NCBI GenBank assembly: GCA_016169945.1 | Contig: JADLSH010000182.1 | Location: 124,001 to 188,000 of the forward strand | Direction of reading: 5' to 3' | Origin: Trachythela sp. YZ-2020 | Taxonomy: Eukaryota; Cnidaria; Anthozoa; Malacalcyonacea; Clavulariidae | DNA length: 64,000 nt | Part shown: in pieces, positions 35,623 to 48,448 of the stretch | Position numbering within the stretch: position 1 is the first letter of the stretch | Layout: every line of letters begins with the position of its first letter | Program-made: the position numbers and the translations under genes | The notes under the pieces: generated by a model | Databases searched by the model: none | The model's input: only the letters and a program-made list of their open reading frames with translations | Told to the model about the DNA's origin: nothing

Positions 35623-36274
35623 AGTGTATTTTATCTTCGATATTGTGTCCTTCGATATTTCGTCAAATAGCGGCCATTGCAATGCCTCGCCGCTTCTCTT
35701 ACCGATAAATGCCACCTCTTCGAAAAACTAGAGTAGCATAGTCCCACTTGAAAAGAAAAACCTCCCATAACAAATTTAGGATCAGAATCAAAGTCACGCG
35801 CAATCTTCGCGAAAACTGCTCGTGGGTTACTTGACAGGGGGGGGGAAATATTTTCACGAAACGCTGTTTCGCCACCACAGAACCCTGTAAATATATTATA
35901 TTTATTGTATTTTTATGATTTATGATAAAAACAATAGAAAATACGCAAATATTTATTGTTTTTTTCATAAATCATAAAAAAACAATAAATATAATATATT
36001 TACTGCCTTTACTGGGTTCTGTGGTGGCGAACCAGCGTTTCGTGAAAATAATGCCCCCGCCCTGTCAAGTAGCCCACGAGGAGTTTTCGCGAAGATTGCG
36101 CGTGACTTTTCTGATCCTAAATTTGTTATGGGAGCTTTTTTCCTTTCAAGTGGGACTATACTACTCTAGTTTTTCGAAGAGGTGGCATTTATCGGTAAGA
36201 GAAGCGGCGAGGCATTGCAATGGCCGCTATTTGACGAAATATCGAAGGACACAATATCGAAGATAAAATACACT
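35623..36274. mobile_element. Foldback element, arms ~320 bp
   Basis: The left arm (35623 to about 35955) begins AGTGTATTTTATCTTCGAT. The right arm (to 36274) is its reverse complement with small indels, for example a G run at 35838 reduced in the other arm. The centre is an AT-rich AAACAATA/TATTGTTT hairpin. Mirror-image open frames in the arms are not genes. Confidence 0.88.
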
Positions 36275-36659
36275 GCACTGCTTCAAAACTTGACGAAACT
36301 TGGTTGAAATCTTCTTTAACCATCTATCATTATGTAAAAGTACAACAATTGGATGATACTTGCGAGATTCGGCGATAAAATGCAAACAAGGCGGCAAAAT
36401 ATGGCTGAAACCGTGTTTTGGTGGAGGGGTAAGTGAAATAAAATGTATTATATTTAAACAACACAATGTCAATCCTTATGAAATCTACAATAATTATATT
36501 AAATTAAGCATAGTTTTTCATCCCATGATAAAAATTGTTAGGAAATAAGAAAATTTAATCTCTGCCAGGTATATTAGTTATTTCATGGATAATTAGCAGT
36601 TGACCTGGGGTGGTGCATGGTCATTTTCTTGTAAAATATTATACTTAGACAAATTTTTC
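36275..36659. other. No recognisable gene
   Basis: A short linker between the foldback element and the inverted duplication; nothing coding is supported. Confidence 0.4.
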
Positions 36660-38141
36660 CTTCCAATAACTACCCCTAAAAGCAACCTTCTCAACACCAT
36701 AAGCACTTCAGAAAGGCTGTCGCTTCTGCTTTTCGGAAGTTAGAGCTATGTTGGCACTGCCGGTTCAGGGCGGGGTCATTTTCAGGACTTTCGTCCCGGA
36801 TTCAGGTTTTGGCACATATTGTTGTTGTTGACCGCCATGGTCATTTTACCCTAAAACAGTTGAGATTGCCTGTGGTAAATGAAACGAATACAAACTGCTA
36901 TATAGGTCCTAGACTAATGTAAGTAAGTTTATATGTTAAAACAAGATAAATGAACATTTACAATTTAAGACAAGGAATCCGCAACAGCGCTAGCCAATTT
37001 CTGCGGCCCCATTAGATTAACATAGATATTACAAATACAACGATGACAAGCACTATAACATACAACAAAGGAAAAACAACGTCATTACTCTACCTGCTGC
37101 ACGAGATTGGAACAGCTAGACTACGGAGATAGTTACACTTTGGACATATGATTTTCTACGAGCGAGGATCGTCTGCCTTAAAACAAGATCTTAAAGATGT
37201 TGTGTAATATTCATGTATCCTCGTATTAAATGTAGAGAGGTCACATTCGTCTAGTTTTAGTTCGTCATTGAGAAAGTTCTATACGCGTGTTGTTCGAATA
37301 AGGAAGGACTTTGACGCGTGGTTGTCTTACGTCTTAGAACAATGAATTTAGTGGAAGTACTGGCAGAAGATCTAGTTTGTCTGGAGGTACGGTAACTGGA
37401 ATAACAGAAGGATTTATGTTAATAATTAGTCAGTGTATTATCTTGTAAAAGAGAACCATATCAAGGTATTCGTACAAATAACAGATGTTAGAAGCGATAG
37501 ATTTTTTAAAATGTAGTAACCGTCCGATAAACAGTTTTTGGGCTATAACATGTAGCTGAGGCTAGCAGAATTAGAATATGCATAACAAAGTATTCAACTG
37601 TTCAATCCCATTTGAATATGCAACAGTTGCTCAAAATACAATTAGTTTTCGCGGTTGACTCGCTTTAAATTAGAAAATATATTACCTTAGGTGTACCTTT
37701 CTTTATTTTGCTTTACGCAGCAGACAAAATATCCTAGTACAAAAATTACTTAACTTGCAATTCTAGTATGGTTATATCAGTGAAAAACAAATTATGATTC
37801 AACAGTTCAATACTTCCAGCCTCAGCTACATGTTATAGTCCACCCGCATTTTGGGCTCAGCGCAGAACGCGTCATTTCGGTGCGCGGTGGAAACTCCGAA
37901 TTGGTCTATTAACAATCTCAGTTAATAACGAATATATTGACCGAATATATTTTTGGCACAATTATTGATCAATGTCTGATTTGGATTACAGTTGAGCATC
38001 TTTTGTTTCCATGAATGTATTTAAAACATTTCTACTACAACAATAACATACAATTACAGCGCTGCACTGATACAAGATAAGAGTAAAATCGTTATTGCTA
38101 GTGCTAACTCAATGAAATAAAAAAATGTTGTGGCATCTTCC

Positions 38142-38716
38142 TCAAACGTTCTTGCTGTATTTTCTTCTCCACTTAATATATTTGCAACATACGTAGAAGG
38201 GTATTGGGCCTCGGTTGCATGCCACTTCTGAGAGATTACATTGATAAGTACGCAGTGTACCAACACTACCATCGTTGCAAGTACAATACGTTCTCTTGAC
38301 TATCTCCGTCGAATCATCTAAATGAAATCGCAGTAATAAAATGTTGAAACATTTCCCCCATGATTTCAAATCAGAAAAAGGGATATTCATCAGAGGCCTG
38401 CAAAAAGTCATGTTACATTTCGTATCGTGAATTATTGTGTTAAACTACACGGCACAAAAAACATAATTGCAATCTTAACAAAACGAAAAGAACATGAGTT
38501 TCTTAACGCGCACAAAAATATAGAGAAAATATTAGGGAAGAAATGTACACAAAAGTTAAGACATCTTGAAGGGATTCGATTTCAAATATCCAATAACAGA
38601 CTAACAGTTTCTTTACCTGCAGAATCTTTCTTATCTAGTTGCCAACGTGGCAAACCAGAACACAGCCCGATGAAAAACAGTATAGTGATAACTGCAAATA
38701 CTTGCGATTGATTCAT
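38142..38716 (-). CDS. Secreted cysteine-rich peptide, sea-anemone type I Na-channel-toxin-like (gene 1)
   Basis: Coding exons are 38716-38617 (donor GTAAAG) and 38317-38142 (acceptor TTTCATTTAG), joined in phase 1 to give 91 residues. The first exon encodes a hydrophobic signal peptide of about 21 residues and the start of a propeptide. The second gives the propeptide end with a KR processing site and then a mature peptide with C-x-C, C, C and CC, the six-cysteine order of sea-anemone type I sodium-channel toxins. NDG after the second Cys is also typical of that family. Such peptides are made in venom gland cells or nematocytes and slow channel inactivation. The intron inside the propeptide fits the known gene structure. 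The mature region has a longer basic tail after CC than usual. The presumed 5' UTR donor is TTAAGT instead of GTAAGT (around 39073-39078), so normal splicing of this copy is in doubt. Confidence 0.8.
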
Positions 38717-39162
38717 TATGATGCAACTGAAACAGAATTCCGAAATTTTAACATTCTGTGTGTTCGAAGAAACAAATGCATGCAAACTAAAAACCTTTTC
38801 ATACGATACATAAAATAATATCATCTCAAAGTTTTCGCCCGAATGTTTCAGCAAGAGACACCCCTATTGAACACCTGAATTAAACATACAACTGTAATAC
38901 AGTATTTTCATGCACAGTTTGACTGAGGTGCTGTTTTTGCAGAAGGACTATTGTGTGACAACAATTAAAATGTTCTCCATAAGGATAGTTAAAACAATAT
39001 ATGTACAAGGGCCATCGACTCAAAGAGTTAATCTTCCATGAACTTTACGATGTTAATAATATAACTATAAAACTTAACAGCCTTTTCTAAACTTTCTTTC
39101 CCTCTTGCAATGCTGTTTTCACCAAGTTCCCTACAAATTTGAACCAGCAGAAAAGCTCTCCT

Positions 39163-39171
39163 CTATTTATA
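39163..39171 (-). promoter_or_regulatory. TATA box of toxin-like gene 1
   Basis: TATAAATAG on the minus strand lies ~450 bp before the ATG and upstream of a presumed 5' UTR exon. The same position in gene 2 reads TATAAATGG. Confidence 0.6.
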
Positions 39172-39850
39172 ATGAAACTTTGATTCTCATTATCTCACAG
39201 TCGCATCTATTTTACATTGTTTACAGATAATGAATTTCCTGTTTCACAATACTGGTCGGTGTCGGCCTTTCTATTCTATGGAGTTGGTGTCGGTGCACTT
39301 CAATGCCTAGTGAAGTATACGATTCGCTAATATAGCTAATAATTACATACTTACCGCTTAGCTGTCGAGGACCAATGGACCATACATCATGCATCGCATT
39401 CAAGAATGAATTTCCTGCGTGTCTACCGCGTCTCTCGCAATATCGGGTGTTATTCATATGCGTGTCAGCTTGTCTATAATTTGATTGCGTAGCAATCTAT
39501 ACGTTAAAGCACCAATGCAAAACCAATTTTTAATATATAGTTATAATGATGTTACACTATTTAGTTAGTGGCGTCAGTAGTTGGGAAAATGCGATTCGTG
39601 CATATCATCTTAAACTTTAATTAAAACTGTCAAAAAACATGGATATTGTATAAAATTTTAAATGCATTTCATTGTGGCGAACAGCGCCCCCCCACCAATA
39701 AGCGAAAAAATAAAATTTTAACTTTCTATTCGTATCTATAATTGCATAACTCGTTTGAACTTTCCTGACACATAAAAATACTTCAAATTTTCGGAGATAT
39801 TCTGAACCGAAAAACACGGAAAGCCTAGCTTGCACGCAGGACACACAATA

Positions 39851-40547
39851 AACAAATACACAAGAACTCTCAATTTGTGTTCCTGCCTTAAGTGTCCTGC
39901 ATGTTTATTATGTTTATTCTATTTCAGTATTAACGGAAAGAATATCAATTCAATAAGACACAAGATATTTGTACTGCAAATGGCCGTTTGTATTTGCATT
40001 ACCGACTTTCCAAACGGTCTAGAATTAGCGTCCAATCAATGAATTGCAAGAAAATAACAACATTCAGATGTGTTACAAAACTTTATTTTGTGAATGTTTT
40101 GCAACAAAAATTACAAAATAACATCCCGTTTGGCTTCTTTAAACAGGGAAGCCATGCCTAAAACATCCGACATCTTAAACTAATCGAAAGCCAATTTTGA
40201 ATAAAAAACACTTTTTTTGATTTGAGAATACATAGCGCAGAATAGAATTATGATCTTTTGAAATATTTGCTAGAATGTGATGGAAACCATTTAAGAAAAG
40301 CAGATTTTAATTTCTGCAGTAATATATCAGTAAAAATTCGGCAGCTTTAAATAACAGGAGAGGATTACTATAGTCATTCTTTGCTTTGGTCGATTCCATC
40401 AGTACAATACCATGAACATTACTGATATTGGCCTGACCAAATAATTTCCTAAATTTGATTACAAGTTCATCGATATATTTTAAAAACACAACTTCGCCTA
40501 ATACGCTCATGGATGCAAGTTTGTTATAGCACATCATAATTTTTTTG
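39851..40547. other. No recognisable gene
   Basis: AT-rich sequence. From about 40310 it belongs to a segment that recurs in reverse complement at 62.5-62.9 kb. Confidence 0.45.
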
Positions 40548-40870
40548 CTCAGGCATTAATTATTTGTTTGGCATTTCTGCAGGCGACTAAAGAATGAAAT
40601 CACAAATTAAAGATTACAAAAATGAGATTTTTTGCCGGATTTCTACTCCGTCGTGACAGTACAAGAAAACCAAATGGTATAAGATGATATGCATTTTAGT
40701 ATATCACGCACTAACCGTTTTATGTACTCAAACATTACAATGATTGGAATACAAGACCTACTAGCTGCTTATCGTGGATATTGGCTTTGGGGGCGCAATC
40801 GTCAAGGCGTCCAGGTACTCCAGTTAACTCCCACATAGAAAGTTGACTGGGTGGGTCGGTGTCGTTCCCT
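40548..40870 (+). repeat. Dispersed segment R, copy 1
   Basis: About 320 bp beginning TTGCTCAGGCATTAATTATT and containing GCTGCTTATCGTGGATATTG. It recurs directly at 43435-43765 and inverted, in part, at 51770-51890 and 62530-62690. Confidence 0.8.
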
Positions 40871-40871
40871 T

Positions 40872-43390
40872 TTTTACAGTTCTCCGTCTATGTTGTCAGC
40901 CTAAGAACTACGCATACCGCGGCATACGACAGTTTTGCTATGCGAAGCGGTTTGATGAACTGCATTACTCCTAAATATACAAAAAAATATGTTATCTCAC
41001 GAGGCGATTTATAACACATTTCACCCTATAAAATATCCCAATTCAATTGTACTCTTCCCGGTTGAATAGCACATTTGACTATTGCTTGAGACAACCTTAA
41101 TTGAAATAGTTGTATGCCGATTATACGTATACCAAAAGCAACTTATTGCTGAGTGGACAAGTTCAGTTCGCTTGTCGCATTGAGATTAACGTACAAAATA
41201 TATGCATATTATCTGCAGAAAAGGATCGCAGATCACAAGTATGCAGGAACAAATAGCGGTAGAACTACAAAACCAAGGCATGCATATCGACTTCTTAATG
41301 CTTTCCCCGTGCATACATTTGAACAATTTGATATTTTTGGTGATCATGTTTGTTTATGGCAATTTTGCATACAATTGCAAAAAATGCACATAGGAGAATG
41401 TTGATTATTCTGACGAATGGAATACTGTATGTTGACTTCGATTGTATGGTAAAGAAAACACGATTTCAATTCTCTTGAGACCTAATTTGGGCGACGGTGA
41501 ATGCAGGATCTGCAAAATAAATATATTTGCAGACGGCGATGATAAGCATAAACTAAAATTTCCTTAAAGTATAACAACCAATAAGAACCCAAAACAACGT
41601 CATTACTCTACATGTAGCACGAGATTGGAACAGCTAGACTACGGACATAGTTACACTTTGGACATATGATTTTGTACGAGCGAGGATCGTCTGCCTTAAA
41701 ACAAGATCTTAAAGATGTTGTGTAATATTCATGTATCCTCCTATTAAATATAGAAAGGCCACATTCGTCTAGTTTTAGTTCATCATTGAGAAGGTTCTAT
41801 ACGCGTGTTGTTGGAATAAGAAAAAAAGGGAAAACATGCCTCGAGGAATGCATTTATCAGTATTTTCAATCAAATTGACTTTGACAAATCGATTTTTGCA
41901 AATTCTTCAACTTTGGAAGCCTATGGCTCCGTTTACACTATACCGGATACGCATGGTCACGACATCAAATTGAGCCATATCAAAGCGAGTTTAGCCCCCA
42001 AAATTATAATAGTATGATCTATTCAACAAAATCAGCTAACTGGCAAAAACCTAGGGTCAGGGATGCCGTAAAACGGCTTAAATTGATGTCGTGACGATGC
42101 GGATCCGCTATGGTGTAAACGGGGCCTAAATCTACTTGAAATACTAAGTTTTAGATTTTCAGATTTTATTCAAATTTGGCAAGTTTTCAAGACAGATAAG
42201 GCATGAAAAGTGCAAAAACAAAAGGACACGTACATGCTTGTATGAATTCAACCTTAACTACAACGAAAATATTCATTACATGACTTGTTTATATATATAT
42301 TTTATACCATATATAGGTTTTTATATACCATTGCTATAACAGATGGGATACTTAATGTAAACGACCGCCTTGTTTGCATGTGTTGAAAGCTCAAAAACTG
42401 TTATACAATGCGGTTCTGTTGTGCCCTGATGCAAAACAACTATATATAAACAAAATTGCAATCTGTGACTTCCCAAACTTGACAGGATGTAAATTATTTA
42501 ATTTTCGGTTTTTGCTTAAGAATACATTAAAAACAATTAATCTTTTCCTAAGCGTGAACTTTCGGCACCAAATACATTGTCAACTATCAATAAACAAGCT
42601 TTCAAAGCATCAAACCAACATATAGTATATTTGCTTGTCGACAATCATTAATTCATGGCACTCACGTGGCTGGAGTATTTTGCAACATTTGTGCATATTG
42701 AATTAAACACTATTCGAAGAGGGAGGGGAATTATGATGTTTGTGTTGAGAAGTGGAACTTGTAGGGAAGAAAGTGTAATACCGAGACAATGTAAAGATGC
42801 AAGCGGCCAAAAATTCTTGCGTCTGAAATAGGGCTGATATAATTCGCCACTTACTGACCTTATACCGTATCCCCGTTTCTGAAAGTGGTTTGTCAACAAA
42901 GCTCTTGAATCGTCAATGTTCCTTTTGCGTATTTCCAATGTTGCTATTAGACAGGCTATAGTATGGTTTCAGTTCATAACAGGAAATGTCATGCTTTTCA
43001 GCAATATCTGCAGCTCATTCACCGAGCACCAAAACGACCCAAATGACTGCGTACAGAGCATCATAATCAATCTAAGATAATTTCACACTAGAAATGAGTG
43101 ATTTATTGGAATGTTCGTAGTTGTCTGAAAGAGCACTCTATCTTACACGCTTAAAATTTCAATTCATCATAAACAGCAAGACAACTTGAAGGGCTTGCGT
43201 CACCATATTAGGTGTCGAGCCCCTATTGAAACTTACATGTATTTGAGTGTCCTGCGTGCAAGCCAGGCTTACAGTGTTTTTCAGTTCAAGATGTCTGCTA
43301 AATTTTGATGTATTGTTATGTGTCAGGAAAGTTCAAACGAGCTATGCAATTATAGATACGAATAGAAAGTTAAACGTTTATATTTTCGCT
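40872..43390 (+). repeat. Direct duplication, copy 1
   Basis: Begins CAGTTCTCCGTCTATGTTG and is repeated at about 44700-47455 with high identity. Open frames shared by both copies (near 41.15, 42.37 and 42.65-42.94 kb) have no recognisable domain, so a gene is not claimed. This copy carries a 202-bp insertion at 41925-42126 that copy 2 lacks. Copy 2 carries a ~390-bp insertion at 44983-45371. Confidence 0.85.
41925..42126. mobile_element. MITE, possibly PIF/Harbinger-like
   Basis: Present only in copy 1 of the direct duplication. The ends are GGCTCCGTTTACACTATACC and its near complement GGTGTAAACGGGGCC. The empty site in copy 2 reads CCTATATCTAC, the filled site CCTAT...TAAATCTAC, consistent with a short TA-rich (about 3-bp) duplication. 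The superfamily is inferred from terminus and target length only. Confidence 0.72.
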
Positions 43391-43434
43391 TAATACGCTC
43401 AAGGAGGCAAGTTTGTTATAGCACTTCATAATTT

Positions 43435-43870
43435 TTTTGCTCAGGCATTAATTATTTGTTTGGCATTTCTGCAGGCGACTAAAGAATGAAATCACAAATT
43501 AAAGATTACAAAAATGAGATTTTTCGCCGGATTTCTACTCCGTCGTGACAGTACAAGAAAACCATATGGTATTAGATGATATGCATTTTAGTATATCACG
43601 CACTAACCGTTTTATGTGCTCAAGCATTACAATGATTGGAATACAAGACCTACTAGCTGCTTATCGTGGATATTGGCTTTGGGGGCGCAATCGTCGAAGC
43701 GTCCACGTACTCCAGTTAACTCCCACATAGAAAGTTGACTGGGTGGGTCGGTGTCGTTCCCTTTCTTACCCTTCTACCGTAGCTGTGGTCTTTGATGGCA
43801 CATGATTCATAATTAGGTGCCTCTCAGAGGCGCCCTAACAAAGCCTTCGATTCGATCAGGTTGAGTTGCG
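43435..43870 (+). repeat. Dispersed segment R, copy 2, with adjoining block
   Basis: Same as 40548-40870. It is followed by TCTTTGATGGCACATGATTC...GGCGCCCTAAC, a block found inverted at 51673-51765. Confidence 0.8.
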
Positions 43871-44699
43871 TTCTTCGCAATTCAGCTTAGCTCTCAGTTG
43901 CAAGTAAGAATTATTAATCAGCACACCCTGACTTGTTCACTTCATAATTTTGGTACTGGGTATTTTTTCCTTAACAATAGCTGAATGTGTGGATTAGAAG
44001 ATTAGAAAATGGAAGGTTTGAAAAGAAGCAATGCATATAAGACAATTGATTTTAATCTGTTAATGATCCAAGTATACGCTATATGAAAAATAACTGCAGG
44101 GAAATATATTCTACACACGGCAAATTATTATGGCAGAATAAGATAACGATGAGTGCACGAATAATATATTATACTCTTAAACTCTGGTCAACCCACCAGA
44201 GACTCGTTTTAGCCTTATGTTTTCATCCCGTGGCGGTACAAACACATGTAAGACCCACTAGGTGAGACTGAATATTCTAAGGCATAGACGAATGAACCCA
44301 ACTCCCACATTAACGGTAATCATATAAAATAAATTGATGAAAAATTGTGATTTCTCTTTCTATCTCGTTGCACAAGCTAAAGCTTAGAAAAACTGACATT
44401 TCATTCGGGATTAACTTGGGGGAATAATTGAATCAGTCCCTCATCAGAAAATATAATATTGTATAATTAAACATAATCAATATATTCACAGAGAGGCTAA
44501 TAATAATCGCAGGGCTGCAGGTTCGATTCCTGCCAGGGACCTATAGTTGCATTTTTCGTAGCTGTTCTTGGTTAGGTCTGATAAATGTATATAATTTTCA
44601 CTCAATAATTTTCCATCTACAAAACCTTTCAATTATTCAATCGAGTGAGATTCCACCAAAATCTTAATAATAAGCTGCCCTATTATTTCTATCAAGAAA
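43871..44699. other. No recognisable gene
   Basis: Only a tRNA-like stem-loop (next entry) was noted; otherwise AT-rich sequence without supportable coding content. Confidence 0.4.
44505..44541 (+). other. tRNA-like T-arm remnant
   Basis: GCAGGTTCGATTCCTGC forms a perfect 5-bp stem with a 7-nt TTCGATT loop, the T-arm (B box) of tRNA genes, followed by CAGGGACC. No matching D-arm, anticodon arm or acceptor stem is present upstream, so it is a fragment or part of a tRNA-derived SINE. Confidence 0.4.
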
Positions 44700-47455
44700 A
44701 CAGTTCTCCGTCTATGTTGTCAGGCTAAGAACTACGCATACGACAGTTTTGCCATACGAAGCGGTTTGATTTGGTGAACTGCATTACTTGTAAATATACA
44801 CAAAATAGGATAAGTGCTCACCACTTGCTAATCTCACGAGGCGATTTATAACACATTTCACCGTATAAAATGTACCAATTCAATTATACTCTTCCCGGTT
44901 GAATAGCACATTTGACTATTGCTTGAGACAACCTTAATTGAAATAGTTGTATGCCGATTATACGTATACCAAAAGCAACTTATATTATATTATATTATAT
45001 TATATTAGCTTTGCCATATACAAACAACGTTAGCACAAACAATTGACAGAAACATCTGGCAGGGCAATCGCAACAGCTTACGCCAATTACTGCGATCCCT
45101 TAATTTAGACAAATATAAAAACACATATTAAACTATAAAAGTTACTTTTACACATTGCGACCCACAGGACCGCTTCCAGATTCCCAGAGGCTGACTAAAT
45201 TTAGATGAATCCGCTCAAACCTGTGCCTTCAGCAAAACCGAAATCGGCCCTACAAATAGCAATGTGCAAAATTAAGCACTACTGAACTTTAAGACTCTAA
45301 AACTAAAAACAACAAGTTATCGGTCTAGTCAGGTCTCGAGCTTGGTTGCATTTGATGCAAACCGATTTCTATTGCTGAGTGGACAAGTTCAGTTCGCTTG
45401 TCGCATTGAGATTAACGTACAAAATATATGGATATTATCTGCAGAAAAGGATCGCAGATCACAAGTATGCAGGCACAACTAGCGGTAGAACTACAAAACC
45501 AAGGCATGCATATCGACTTCTTAATGCTTTCCCCGTGCATACATTTGAACAATTTGATATTTTTGGTGATCATGTTTGTTTATGGCAATTTTGCATACAA
45601 TTTCAAAAAATGCACATAGGAGAATGTTGATTATTCTGACGAATGGAATACTGTATGTTGACTTCGATTGTATGGTAAAGAAAACACGATTTCAATTCTC
45701 TTGAGACCTAATTTGGGCGACGGTGAATGCAGGATCTGCAAAATAAATATATTTGCAGACGGCGATGATAAGCATAAACTAAAATTTCCTTAAAGTATAA
45801 CAACCAATAAGAACCCAAAACAACGTCATTACTCTACATGTAGCACGAGATTGGAACAGCTAGACTACGGACATAGTTACACTTTGGACATATGATTTTG
45901 TACGAGCGAGGATCGTCTGCCTTAAAACAAGATCTTAAAGATGTTGTGTAATATTCATGTATCCTCGTATTAAATATAGAAAGGCCACATTCGTCTAGTT
46001 TTAGTTCATCATTTGGAAGGTTCTATACGCGTGTTGTTGGAATAAGAAAAAACGGGGAAAACATGCCTCGAGGAATGCATTTATCAGTATTTTCAATCAA
46101 ATTGACTTTGACAAATCGATTTTTGCAAATTCTTCAACTTTGGAAGCCTATATCTACTTGAAATACTAAGTTTTAGATTTTCAGATTTTATTCAAATTTG
46201 GCAAGTTTTCAAGACAGATAAGGCATGAAAAGTCCAAAAACAAAAGGACACGTATATGCATGTATGAATTTAACCTTAACTACAACGAAAATATTCATTA
46301 CATTGATTGATTGATTGATTACATGACTTGTTTATATATATACTTTTATACCATATATAGGTTTTTATATACCATTGCTATAACAGATGGGATACTTATA
46401 ATGTAAACGACCGCCTTGTTTGCATGTGTTGAAAGCTCAAAAACTGTTATACAATGCGGTTCTGTTGTGCCCTGATGCAAAACAACTATATATAAACAAA
46501 ATGGCAATCTGTGACTTCCCAAACTTGGCAGGATGTAAATTATTTAATTTTCGGTTTTTGCTTAAGAAAACATTAAAAACAATTAATCTTTTCCTAAGCG
46601 TCAAGTTTCGGCACCAAATACATTGTCAACTATCAATAAACAAGCTTTCAAAGCTGATAAACCAACATATAGTATATTTGCTTGTTCACAATCATTAATT
46701 CATGGCACTCACGTGGCTGGAGTATTTTGCAACATTTGTGCATATTGAATTAAACACTATTCGAAGAGGGAGGGGAATTATGATGTTTGTGTTGAGAAGT
46801 GGAACTTGTAGGGAAGAAAGTGTAATACCGAGACAATGTAAAGATGCAAGCGGCCAAAAATTCTTGCGTCTGAAATAGGGCTGATATAATTCGCCACTTA
46901 CTGACCTTATATATACCGTATCCCCGTTTCTGAAAGTGGTTTGTCAACAAAGCTCTTGAATCGTCAATGTTCCTTTTGCGTATTTCCAATGTTGCTATTA
47001 GACAGGCTATAGTATGGTTTCAGTTCATAACAGGAAATGTCATGCTTTTCAGCAATATCTGCAGCTAATTCACCGAGCACCAAAACGACCCAAATGACTG
47101 CGTACAAAGCATCATAATCCATCTAAGATAATTTCACACTAGAAATGAGTGATTTATTGGAATGTTCGTAGTTGTCTGAAAGAGCACTCTATCTTACACG
47201 CTTAAAATTTCAATTCAACATAAACAGCAAGACAACTTGAAGGGCTTGCGTCACCATATTAGGTGTCGAGCCCCTATTGAAACTTACATGTATTTGAGTG
47301 TCCTGCGTGCAAGCCAGGATTGTAAGCCAGGCTTACGGTGTTTTTCAGTTCAAGATGTCTGCTAAATTTTGATGTATTGTTATGTGTCAGGAAAGTTCAA
47401 ACGAGCTATGCAATTATAGATACGAATAGAAAGTTAAACGTTTATTTTTTCGCTT
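44700..47455 (+). repeat. Direct duplication, copy 2
   Basis: Partner of 40872-43390. It contains an (ATATT)n microsatellite at 44983-45006 at the edge of its private insertion. The rest of that insertion resembles the segment near 36.96-37.04 kb (CGCAACAGC...CCAATTTCTGCGG-like). An expanded ATTG run is at 46304-46320. Confidence 0.82.
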
Positions 47456-47962
47456 ATTGGGGGAAGGGGGGACGCTGTTCGCCACAATGAAATGCATTTA
47501 AAGTTTGATAAAATATCCATGTTTTTTGACAGTTTTAATTAAAGTATAAGATGATATGAATCGCATTTTCCCAACTACTGACGCCACTGACTAAACATTG
47601 TAATATCATTATAACTGTATGGTATTGTTATGGCATTGGTGCTTTAACATAGATTGCTACGCAATCAAATTATAGACAAGCTGACGCGCATAGGAATAAC
47701 ACCCGATATTATGAGAGCGCGGTAGACACGCAGGAAATTCAATCTTGAATGCGCTGTCTGATGCATTGTCCTCGACAGCTAAGCGTTCAGTATGTAATTA
47801 TTGGCTATATTGGCGAATCGTATACTTCAGTAGGCATTGAAGTGCACCAACTCCATAGAATAGAAAGGCCGACACCGACCAGTATTGTGAAACCGGAAAT
47901 TCATTATCTGTCAACCATGTAAAATAGATGCGAATGTGAGATAATGAGAATCAAAGTTTCAT

Positions 47963-47971
47963 TATAAATGG
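47963..47971 (+). promoter_or_regulatory. TATA box of toxin-like gene 2
   Basis: TATAAATGG lies ~90 bp upstream of an intact 5' UTR donor (CTG/GTAAGT at 48057), and an acceptor (TCTGTTTCAG, ending 48438) lies 10 bp before the ATG. Confidence 0.62.
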
Positions 47972-48448
47972 AGGAGAGCTCTTCTGCTGGTTCAAATTTG
48001 TAGGGAACTTGGCGAAAACAGCATTGCAAGAAAGAAAGAAAGTTTAGAAAAGGCTGGTAAGTTTTATAGTTATATTATTAACATCGTAAAGTTCATGGAA
48101 GACAGTCGATGGCCCTTGTACATATATTGTTTTAGCTATCCTTATAGAGTACATTTTAATTTTTGTCGCTGCAGTATCCAAAAATTAGAAAATCAGAATA
48201 TTAACACAAAATAATCCTTCTCCAAAAATAGCACCTCAGTCAAACTCTGCATGAAAATATTGTATTACAGTTGTATGTTACTTCAGGTGTTGAATAGGGG
48301 TGTCTCTAGCTGAAACTTTCGGACGAAAACTTTGAGATGATATTATTTGATGTATCGCATGAAAAGGTTTTTAGTTTGCATGCATTTGTTTCTTCGAACA
48401 CACAGAATGTTAAAACTAATTTCGGAATTCTGTTTCAGTTGTATCATA

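Larger units (their letters stand above)
36660..39850 (+). repeat. Left arm of a large inverted duplication
   Basis: This arm is repeated in reverse complement at about 47250-51680. Landmarks include CCGGTTCAGGGCGGGGTCAT (36758) against ATGACCCCGCCCTGAACCGG (51555), and AGCTACATGTTATAGTCCA in both arms. The arm holds toxin-like gene 1 and its promoter. Identity is interrupted by indels of up to several hundred bp: the right arm has an extra AT-rich stretch near 49.2-50.3 kb. Confidence 0.82.

Noticed and set aside
35699..36266. Frames of 89-114 codons in the foldback element
   Set aside because: They are reverse-complement images of one another in the two arms.
38398..38400. Splice acceptor TTTTTGCAG for the second coding exon of toxin-like gene 1
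   Set aside because: Using it puts a TGA immediately after the junction in both gene copies. The acceptor TTTCATTTAG further on gives an in-frame precursor of the expected layout in both.
41153..46989. Paired frames in the direct duplication (for example near 41153/45379, 42374/46420 and 42938/46989)
   Set aside because: Both copies share them because the duplication is recent. No domain, signal peptide or convincing exon structure was found.
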